A stretch of 64,000 bases of DNA, from positions 558,001-622,000 of the forward strand of contig NZ_CP030850.1 in assembly GCF_003325355.1 (NCBI RefSeq), written 5' to 3'. The stretch's first letter is position 1, and the number at the start of each line of letters is the position of its first letter. This DNA comes from Runella rosea (GTDB lineage: Bacteria; Bacteroidota; Bacteroidia; Cytophagales; Spirosomataceae). Shown here one piece after another: positions 20,901-27,605 of the stretch. The position numbers were made by a program, and so were the translations under genes. The notes below the pieces were generated by a model. That model worked only from the letters and a program-made list of their open reading frames with translations. It did not search any database and was not told the origin of the DNA.

Positions 20901-20999
20901 ATAGAAGTCTGATACATTATCAATGTATCCTTTCTTTGTTAGATTTTTGCTTAATGAAACTCTTTGTCCCTTGCTATATTTAAGGCTGTTTGAGAGCAT
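17961..20999 (-). CDS. RapA/SNF2-like superfamily 2 helicase
   Basis: The 1012-residue protein has an SH3/Tudor-like N-terminus (about 8-55), then a RecA pair. Helicase motifs visible are Walker A ADEVGLGKT (129-137), Walker B CDEAH, FLTATP, EVGSEGLDFQF and the motif VI core EQRIGRIDRVGQ. This is the RapA/HepA branch of SNF2 ATPases, which translocate on double-stranded DNA. The C-terminal 400 residues are coiled-coil-rich with no domain I can name. It ends in an ATGA overlap with the Hsp70-like gene and begins 82 bp after the DUF499 gene. The gene is strongly AT-rich (line 18481-18540 has 14 G+C of 60), against 27 of 60 in the DUF499 line 22801-22860, suggesting separate origin. Confidence 0.85.
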   Translation of the reverse strand: MLSNSLKYSKGQRVSLSKNLTKKGYIDNVSDFYAGYQYYDILWDDGSLEVLAEHEIQEEIKISTSWDLLSNNSLGDFRDFSIANTLYKVKNTTTNTISSLKSSRTIFKAYQYKPLIKFLKSDLKRILIADEVGLGKTIEAGHIMLELAARGNLNNALIICTNSLCDKWKTELQEKFNFTLKKYLNSNELIQDIQNDINAARKTIFGVINYEKCRQEELQNIIAENNYKFDLLICDEAHKIRNSDTAQHKGVAKIVDNSEAVIFLTATPIMTELRNLYNLIRILDKEGYSNYGVFNNAINQNRPFIKALTKLNSNSPLNEIATELNNSLVVSEMSVDDQIYFTQQSTINEIYQNDKLYQRAIKNMIDGENSTENRIKIQQDLVELNSLNHLYSRTRKKDVMNDNEVVKRNPKTITITLTSDETLIYNSVINEYDEHNIGLIQRKRQIASCIITYLTSTEDLKKGNYTTTLTDSKFDGLKSIIREVVINNNKKLIIFAFFTNTLLYLKIKLKELNIETEIIYGAITDRTERIERFQYNENIKILLSSEVGSEGLDFQFCDAIVNYDLPWNPMVIEQRIGRIDRVGQQSPIINIYNLILKDTIEERIYSKLYTRINLFRESLGDLEEILGENEPLGELITKGIESLYKTKLSLIEQNNELERLSRAIENNKQTLENVRSELADAFANDFHFQNEIDLIEKNNRYLTKEEIIKYIENILRIELSSIKLKNEDPNISILELPSNNTSILIDFIEQYKDSSSKNPELENLYRKFKNQYIKSREITITFDQLYAFKHKKIEYISAFHPFINAITNYFSQQKYNQNLAYKIAINTNKISPKFDINSGFYIFTVYKISVLKNSGNGKINTIHYLKSSLADLNKEESIEILDENISDYIYGILQLNCEQLYDDNVKLNTEIVQAIRPSIMMEIKNREKDIRDDEEIKFFSSIKRRTEQELKYINSRINRISEMIINNNGIEAILIKEKKNFLQKQIDLEKINTNARIEVSHSIISINLLKII

Positions 21000-21081
21000 A
21001 ACAATTATTTTTATCCTTTATGAAATACATTTATAGCCATTTAAAGAACAAATTTTAGAATTATTTATCTTTTTAATTCCT

Positions 21082-24000
21082 CTATTCCTCCTCAAAATTC
21101 AACCCCAGCTGCTTTGCCGCTTCCTTAGCTGATTTGTACTGTGGCTTACTTTCGTCAATGGGGTTACTCTCAGATGATTTGATTTTGAATTTTACTTCTA
21201 TTTCAATCTTGTTGCCATTCATTGCGAATGGAGTGATGAAGTAATTAAACAATTCAGTATAGCGCTCTAAAGGAACTTTGCCAGAAATAATGATTGATTT
21301 GAGCTGTTTAATGATTTCTGTGTCACCAATTGCCTGAGGTGAAACAAAAGGCTCATTAACGATGGATATAGGCGTTGTAACATTCCCTGAATCAGGGATG
21401 TTGACAGGGACGGGAGCTAGTGGCTGAGGTTTTAAGCTCTTATCAACTAACCAATAGGTAATATCATCCACATCAAAAAATGGAATACTTTCCTGAAAAA
21501 AGTATCGGGTAAAACTTGACCCATCGCCGGTGGCTATGCAGTATTCCCCGTTAGAACAGTATTTCTGAATACTTCTTGATACCGCATCTTTACCCGTAAC
21601 CATGGGCTTGTCATCAAATCGAATGAAGGCTTCATATATGTCTTTGACTTTAACCGAATGCTCCGGAGTTGGCAGTAATTGATTCGTTCGCAGGGTTCCT
21701 AACCCTACCGATTCCAAAAGCCATTCCTGTTCTTTTAATTCAGCAATGATCGTTTGATTAATTTGACTGTCAAGGCTTTCTTTGAATTGCTTAATGACAA
21801 TTTTATCAACTCCGCTCTTCACTGCGTATTTCACCACAATCGAATAGGCTACCACCAATGCAGTTTCGGTTTGTTTGGAAGCTTCATCCATTCGTCTTCG
21901 GAGATCGTCTTTTTGATCGCGTTCCAGCTGGTTTTGGTATTCCTGGTTTATTTTCTGACACGCTAGATACTCCCTGACACAAGAGTGTAATTTGCCGATT
22001 CCTGCTTCTGAGCACAACAAAAACAGCATCGTATTTCTGTAAATCCTTTCGCTGTTACCTTTTTTTGTCGCAATTCGCTCAATCAATGGTTTGGTTTGAC
22101 CATTGACTTGGGTTGGATTTGCTACGTGGTGAGGCCCCAAAATAATCAGCGTAGGTCTGGTTTGTTCAGGTATGTCCTCAGGCGGATTGACCAGCACATT
22201 GAAAAACTGAACATTCTTCCTTTTATCGTCGATACGTTTCAGGATTTCAGCCGTTACATCGTGGTCCTTTATATCTCCCTTGGCTTGATTGATCAGAATG
22301 TTAATGTTGGGTTTGGTGTGGAACCAATACCGCTTACCTGCACCGCCGGTTTGGGCATAGTATAAGTAATGGGCTACGCCTTCCAATTCGTTTAAGGCTC
22401 CGTTGATATTGTTATGATTGAATCCATCGGGGTTCAATAAGTGAAGTTTCAGTTCGGCCACCGAAACCCCTTTGTTGGCTCCATCGCTGCCAAAAGAAGA
22501 CATCAATATGACCGACGAAATAGATTGCGTTAAATCCCATTGTCCGTACTCCCGCTTGGTACTGTCTATTTTGAACGCATTGGAAGCGGCACCGGCTACA
22601 TCGGCTGTAATTACGGCATCGTAGCCGTTTCCGTAGAGCTTTTTGAGTTGTCCGCTCATGGAATCCAAGGTAGCAAAGTTGACTACGCCTGAATGGATAA
22701 GACGGTTGGCACCCGCTAAAGAATGCTGTCGTTGCCATAAATCGCTGACAATAGAGGCCAAAAGACGCAGCACCCCTCTGGTACGCTGAAAATCATGGTG
22801 ACTTGCCCATCGTACCCGGAAAATATCAATCAACTCCGGATGAAATGGATAGGCTTTCAGCATCCGCTGTTTGTATTCTGATTTGGCAGCGTGTGAAGGA
22901 AGCTCGGTCCAATATTGCTGGTACAGACCTAAGTAATTGGATACTACGGCTTCAATGGTGCGGGGGTCGCCTATATTTTCAAATAATCGGCGTCGGATCA
23001 CTTCAAATATCTCATCATCCGCTACGGGTTGCGTATCGGCTCCGACCCGGCTTACCCGTTTTTGTAAACTGTTCAATATCGCTTGGGCCTCGGGGGTGTT
23101 GCCTACTTCCTGCGGGCTTGCCGGCAGCGTAATGACCGCTACACAGTGATTGGTACCGGCCACGGCTTCCGTAAGCTCCTGCATAAAGCTGATAGTTTGA
23201 TCGGCCAGACTGCTGCTTCCTGCTTTGCGGGCGGAGGCTTTTACGCAATAATCGGCTAACTCATCGACTAAAATCAGCGCAGGTTTGCATTTTTCAAGTA
23301 CCGACTTAAACAGTCCGGCGGGAGCAATGAGTTGTTCGTCATTTTTTCGGACAATTTCATAAGCTTCTTTTCCGCCCAATTGATAGGCTAGTTCGCCCCA
23401 AATGGTTTGAATATGAACTCCATCGGCCGTTTTTCGACCGTTGGCTGCGTCGTTAGTGGTGTTGGTAAAAACCGCAATATTGGCCGAGTCAAATTCGGGG
23501 ATGCCGGTATAGCGAAGGAGTTCTTCAGTATAGGGGGATTCAATGACCGATTTACCTCCTTTGCACAAATGGAATAACGAAATGAGCGTGTGGGTTTTAC
23601 CGCCACCAAATCCGGTTTGAAGCGATATTACCCTATTTTCGGCGTCTTCTTTGCCGTTTAACCCTTTCAGTACGGTTTTGGCTATGTTCTTGAGACCTGC
23701 CGTAAAGTAGGTTTTTGAGAAGAAAGTAGACGCATCTTTGTATACCTCACGACCATTCCCAAGTGCTACTTCAGCCAAGTTGGCCGCGAAAACGGACTCG
23801 TCCAAACGACCCAAACGGATGTCAAAGTGAGGTTGTACTACCCTGAACCATGCTTGGGAGCCGGAGGGAAGGGCTTCGGTCACTTTTGGTTCCGGTTTGG
23901 GTTCCGAACCGGTACTTTCTTCCAGTTTTTTAAGCTCCTCTTCCAGTTCAGTCATTTTCAGGATTCGGGCGATGGTTCGCATGTGAATCCACGTCTTGGT

Positions 24001-24366
24001 AGCTTCGTCGGTTTCGATTTGCTCATTGTAATGGGCGATTCGGTTACGGGTTTCATAAATCTCACCCAGCCAGTTGGGTAAATCACCCGTTTTTTTCTCG
24101 AAGTCGGACCGAATTAAATGTTTGTATTTAATGGCAAAATGCTTGAAATGAGGATAATCCAACAAGCCCATGGCCGTGCTTCCGCTGCGCAAGCCTTCGT
24201 TCCATTTGGTTCGTTGGTCGGGAAGCAGTACGGTATTGGCGTATTCGGCGGGCCAAGTTTCGCCGTATTCCTGAAGGAGAACCGATACAATATAGGGACG
24301 AAAAGCCTCAATAAAGACCACCAAGGCTTTGGTTAAGTTTTCTCGTTGGAGTTGAGTAATATTCAT
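21082..24366 (-). CDS. HEPN-DUF499 ATPase, anti-phage associated
   Basis: The 1094-residue protein starts with a Swt1-type HEPN domain (about 1-150) carrying RNRIAH, the Rx4H motif (Arg107, His112) that is catalytic in HEPN ribonucleases. A P-loop ATPase follows, with Walker A TGFGGGKTHT (251-260) and Walker B LILVDELADY, as in DUF499 proteins. DUF499 ATPases are repeatedly found with DUF1156 methyltransferases in anti-phage loci, as here. The C-terminus (about 990-1094) is a small alpha/beta domain that may be regulatory. The gene sits 160 bp after the E3-like gene, and its G+C is higher than in both neighbours. A sensor/motor role with possible RNase output is inferred. Confidence 0.85.
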   Translation of the reverse strand: MNITQLQRENLTKALVVFIEAFRPYIVSVLLQEYGETWPAEYANTVLLPDQRTKWNEGLRSGSTAMGLLDYPHFKHFAIKYKHLIRSDFEKKTGDLPNWLGEIYETRNRIAHYNEQIETDEATKTWIHMRTIARILKMTELEEELKKLEESTGSEPKPEPKVTEALPSGSQAWFRVVQPHFDIRLGRLDESVFAANLAEVALGNGREVYKDASTFFSKTYFTAGLKNIAKTVLKGLNGKEDAENRVISLQTGFGGGKTHTLISLFHLCKGGKSVIESPYTEELLRYTGIPEFDSANIAVFTNTTNDAANGRKTADGVHIQTIWGELAYQLGGKEAYEIVRKNDEQLIAPAGLFKSVLEKCKPALILVDELADYCVKASARKAGSSSLADQTISFMQELTEAVAGTNHCVAVITLPASPQEVGNTPEAQAILNSLQKRVSRVGADTQPVADDEIFEVIRRRLFENIGDPRTIEAVVSNYLGLYQQYWTELPSHAAKSEYKQRMLKAYPFHPELIDIFRVRWASHHDFQRTRGVLRLLASIVSDLWQRQHSLAGANRLIHSGVVNFATLDSMSGQLKKLYGNGYDAVITADVAGAASNAFKIDSTKREYGQWDLTQSISSVILMSSFGSDGANKGVSVAELKLHLLNPDGFNHNNINGALNELEGVAHYLYYAQTGGAGKRYWFHTKPNINILINQAKGDIKDHDVTAEILKRIDDKRKNVQFFNVLVNPPEDIPEQTRPTLIILGPHHVANPTQVNGQTKPLIERIATKKGNSERIYRNTMLFLLCSEAGIGKLHSCVREYLACQKINQEYQNQLERDQKDDLRRRMDEASKQTETALVVAYSIVVKYAVKSGVDKIVIKQFKESLDSQINQTIIAELKEQEWLLESVGLGTLRTNQLLPTPEHSVKVKDIYEAFIRFDDKPMVTGKDAVSRSIQKYCSNGEYCIATGDGSSFTRYFFQESIPFFDVDDITYWLVDKSLKPQPLAPVPVNIPDSGNVTTPISIVNEPFVSPQAIGDTEIIKQLKSIIISGKVPLERYTELFNYFITPFAMNGNKIEIEVKFKIKSSESNPIDESKPQYKSAKEAAKQLGLNFEEE

Positions 24367-24526
24367 TATAATCTCTAATTTAAAATCAATATGTTTACCA
24401 ATGTTGCCAATTAATATTTTACCACTTTCATCGGAAGATTCCTATCTCATAGTTCAAAATGTTCATACGAGTAATGCATTGTATAAATATTCTTATTGTA
24501 CATTAACTATCATTTTTCCTGTGTTG

Positions 24527-25429
24527 CTAAAGTTCTATATCATGATTGCCTGCGGTATCTGCATCATCTACCTTTTCTCCTTTGAAATTATATTCTCCTT
24601 TGTGTTTTCCATTTCTATCATGTAATTCAAATGTTCCATGCATCGTATCAATAGCTAAATAAGCTGATTGATTCAACGCTTTGAAAATAGCTCTATTATT
24701 TTTCTTAGATAGAGAGTTATTCTCCTGCCATCCGTTCATCTCAGCAATATATTTTCCTACACTACGGTAAATGCTAATTTTCTGATTATCGTTAATGTTA
24801 TTAGTTATTTCATCGTATTTTATATCAACAAGATATTGCTGCATTCTAACAATCATTCTAAAAGGGGTTTGAAGTGCATTCCATCTAGCTTTTAGCAGTA
24901 ATTGTTCTTGTTGCTTACTATTGAGAAACGCATTGTGAGTTGCAAAATGGGTTAAATCACTTAGATTATTAATTGCTGCATCAGTATTTATCGTATTAGT
25001 ATTATTATCTAATTCTACTTTACTCACATTAATTCTATGATGCTCAAAATCAGGATGAGTCTTAAAACTTATAACAGGTGCCGTATGATTATGTGCTTGT
25101 GTTAAAAAATCTGATGAAATATTATTCCATTCAACCCAAAACATTTCTTGATTAGCAATATTCGATGTTGAATAGAATTGATTAGCCATCAAGCTTTTAA
25201 TTCTATCAAGAATCAAATGTCCAGTATTTGAATTATGAATAGTATAAAAATAAGCAGCAAAAGATAAGCCTTGTGTAATTTCTTTATTTCGATAATCCTC
25301 AGGAACAATGAGTCTCTCAAACGAATATTTTTGTGTTCTTTCACAAACATCAATGAAATCTTTTAGCAAAGGCTCAATAGGTGATGTATTTTGTGGGTTG
25401 TATGACAAATCGTTAATATATAAATTCAT
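24527..25429 (-). CDS. Unknown protein with C-terminal colicin E3-type ribonuclease motif
   Basis: No whole-length family was recognised in these 300 residues. The C-terminus reads LAIDTMHGTFELHDRNGKHK, with Asp261, His264 and Glu268 spaced exactly as the Asp-His-Glu catalytic residues of colicin E3-type 16S rRNA nucleases, followed by the family's GxHxG turn (274-278). The basic residue that E3 uses near its C-terminus (Arg545) has no clear counterpart; the tail here is acidic. Residues 1-240 are helical and may be a sensing or ATPase-binding domain. The gene starts 2 bp after the ABC ATPase stop, so the two are probably made together, with the ATPase perhaps holding the toxin in check. Motif seen; activity inferred. 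Confidence 0.6.
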   Translation of the reverse strand: MNLYINDLSYNPQNTSPIEPLLKDFIDVCERTQKYSFERLIVPEDYRNKEITQGLSFAAYFYTIHNSNTGHLILDRIKSLMANQFYSTSNIANQEMFWVEWNNISSDFLTQAHNHTAPVISFKTHPDFEHHRINVSKVELDNNTNTINTDAAINNLSDLTHFATHNAFLNSKQQEQLLLKARWNALQTPFRMIVRMQQYLVDIKYDEITNNINDNQKISIYRSVGKYIAEMNGWQENNSLSKKNNRAIFKALNQSAYLAIDTMHGTFELHDRNGKHKGEYNFKGEKVDDADTAGNHDIEL

Positions 25430-25431
25430 GG

Positions 25432-26532
25432 TTACGAATCTTTTAACAGTTCTGTTAACATGTTATCCCATTCATCAAAAAAACCTTTAGGCCAGCGTTC
25501 GAGGCTTCCATCTTCTTCTATGGCAAAAGACTGTTTATTTGTATCCTTAAACTCCTCCGTAAAGAAATGAATCTGTGTTTTGTTAGAACCTAATTTTTTT
25601 TGCTTAATAGCAACTCTAATTCCATTCAATAAATGGTCGCTATGTGTTTCTACGATTATTTGTAAACCACTTTCAGCAGCCAATGCTAACAAATGCCCCA
25701 TTCTTGATTGCCCTCTCGGATGCAAATGGGCTTCGGGGTTTTCAACAAGTAGAAGTGATCCTGGCTTTGAAGTAAGTATCGCCAGAATTACGGGTAATAC
25801 GTAAGAAAAGCCAAATCCGATGTTTAAGGGATTAAATTTTTTGGTTGGCTGATTTTTAAAAGTATATTCTAAATCAATTTTGGAAGCGTCGCTACTTCCC
25901 AAAACTACTTTAGAGTCAGGATAAAGGATTTCACTCATCCAATATGATAACAAATCATATACTTTTGAACTTTGGCCTTCAATCTTGACTTTTTCAAGCT
26001 GTACTTCTTCCAATTGGTTTGCTGCTTCTAAGATCCTATTAGCCACGAATTCGCCACTGTAACCAATAGGACTATGCCGCCGAGTAACAGTCAGTCTATC
26101 ATAAGTTGCCCGGGGACCGATACGCTCTGCTTTTAAGTATTGAAATGTAGTGGAGAAGAGAGAAATAACATACATCTCATTTTGAACATTATCTACTAGA
26201 GGTAAAGTGTTTGATTTGCCTTCCGCTCTGACTTTCCAAGTGGCACTCCCTATGTTATCATCTTCGATTGTAATACTTACGTCAGTACTCTCAGCGTCTG
26301 CATTAAGCATGTCATCAGGACTAATTAAGTTCGTAAGTTCTTTGTCCTCTATAACCAAGTTCCTGTTGTTTTGAAGTTCACCCCTGTCAAAACTCTGTCT
26401 AAGTACCAGCAATGCTTGTATCACAGATGATTTTCCCATGCCGTTAATCCCTGTTAAAAGTGTTAGAGGGAATAACTCTATGGACTCATCCTTAAATTTC
26501 TTAAATTGAAACAATCTTAAATCAGTGAGCAT
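25432..26532 (-). CDS. ABC/OLD-like ATPase with DUF3696-type C-terminus
   Basis: The 366-residue ATPase carries Walker A GINGMGKSS (28-36), Walker B LLLVENPEAHLHP (260-272) and the switch His in ETHSDHLLNG (295-304). The signature region reads NIGFGFSYVLP rather than LSGG. The end (EEDGSLERWPKGFFDEW) matches the C-terminal DUF3696 motif. Such SMC/OLD-type ATPases serve as sensors in anti-phage systems (PARIS, Septu, Gabija families), sequestering or activating a nuclease partner. It lies 2 bp after the DUF262 gene and 2 bp before the E3-like gene, so the three form one translational unit. Family firm; role in toxin control inferred. Confidence 0.85.
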   Translation of the reverse strand: MLTDLRLFQFKKFKDESIELFPLTLLTGINGMGKSSVIQALLVLRQSFDRGELQNNRNLVIEDKELTNLISPDDMLNADAESTDVSITIEDDNIGSATWKVRAEGKSNTLPLVDNVQNEMYVISLFSTTFQYLKAERIGPRATYDRLTVTRRHSPIGYSGEFVANRILEAANQLEEVQLEKVKIEGQSSKVYDLLSYWMSEILYPDSKVVLGSSDASKIDLEYTFKNQPTKKFNPLNIGFGFSYVLPVILAILTSKPGSLLLVENPEAHLHPRGQSRMGHLLALAAESGLQIIVETHSDHLLNGIRVAIKQKKLGSNKTQIHFFTEEFKDTNKQSFAIEEDGSLERWPKGFFDEWDNMLTELLKDS

Positions 26533-26534
26533 CT

Positions 26535-27602
26535 TTATTTATATTGTTTTATTAAGCTTTCAATTGACATAAACCGAGTTATTACCGCTTTTTTACCGGA
26601 TGTGCTCGCAGATATGGATTTATAAAAATCAATATCTTGAAGTAATTTGATAAAATCAAAAACTATTAAACTCTTATTGGATAAGACATTTTTTGCTTCA
26701 CAGTCGCTTAACTTTGCTAAGTTTACACTCCACGTTTCAAATAAAGCAATATTCACATTAGAGCCCAGTTTTTCCCCTTTTACATTTAAAGTGTAAAATG
26801 CTGTATCTCCAAAAAGTTCTCCACATAAATTCATGCTTTTTATAAAGTCACTTTTAATTACAGACAATTCATGATCAAAATTGGGAATTATCTCCATTGT
26901 TTTATCAAGAAACTTTTCTAAAGGTGGAGCATATAATTCAATAAATTTATAAAATGCCACAAAACGCAAAACCCATTCTTTATCTTTCATTCTATGGGTT
27001 GATATTTTGTAATTAGTAGCATTTAAAAACTCAGGGGCTTTTGATAATTCATTAATAAAGTCTGTGGCTAATCCGCCATAATAAGCATTTCTAATTTCTT
27101 GTCGACTCAGCGAGGTTCCTCCTGTATTTATCCTTTGAAAAATATTGAACTTGACTTGTTTTGGAGTACCCGGATTAATAATATATGCTTCAATAGTTGA
27201 CTGTTGTATCGCTCTTTGATAACGAAATGGCAATTCAGAATACTTAAATCCTTCATATTCAGTCAAAAACTCTAAATCTTTCAACTCCCATTGGTCTTCT
27301 TCAATGAAAGTGTATAGAGTTGTAAGGCGATGTAAACCATCAATGATTTTCCAAGGACTTTCACTACCATCAAAATAAAATATAGGGAGCGGTATGCGCA
27401 TAATTAATGACTCAATAAGTCTGCTTCTTTGGGTTAGAGTCCAAGCATTACTTCTTCGTTGGTATACGTCTTCCCTCCAAAGCTCTACTTCGTTATACTT
27501 AATCTTCCAAAGTATGTCACCCACAATAAAAGTTTGTTGTCTTATATCAACATCGCCGGGGTTATAAGGCAGTTGTTTGTCCGTTAAATTCCAGCCTTCC
27601 AT
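26535..27602 (-). CDS. DUF262 (ParB-like) protein
   Basis: The 355-residue protein has the DUF262 signatures VYQRRSNAW (46-54) and IDGLHRLTTL (87-96); Asp88, Gly89 and Arg92 match the DGxxR nucleotide-binding loop. In GmrSD/BrxU restriction enzymes, DUF262 senses nucleotide and is joined to a DUF1524 HNH nuclease. Here no HNH motif follows and the protein ends after about 250 more residues, so it would need another nuclease, plausibly a neighbour. It starts 3 bp after the methyltransferase stop and ends 2 bp before the ATPase gene. Function beyond the domain is unknown. Confidence 0.82.
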   Translation of the reverse strand: MEGWNLTDKQLPYNPGDVDIRQQTFIVGDILWKIKYNEVELWREDVYQRRSNAWTLTQRSRLIESLIMRIPLPIFYFDGSESPWKIIDGLHRLTTLYTFIEEDQWELKDLEFLTEYEGFKYSELPFRYQRAIQQSTIEAYIINPGTPKQVKFNIFQRINTGGTSLSRQEIRNAYYGGLATDFINELSKAPEFLNATNYKISTHRMKDKEWVLRFVAFYKFIELYAPPLEKFLDKTMEIIPNFDHELSVIKSDFIKSMNLCGELFGDTAFYTLNVKGEKLGSNVNIALFETWSVNLAKLSDCEAKNVLSNKSLIVFDFIKLLQDIDFYKSISASTSGKKAVITRFMSIESLIKQYK

Positions 27603-27605
27603 ATT

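Noticed and set aside
26535-27602. Complete GmrSD-type type IV restriction enzyme
   Set aside because: Only the DUF262 half is present; no DUF1524 HNH motif was found in it or in its neighbours.
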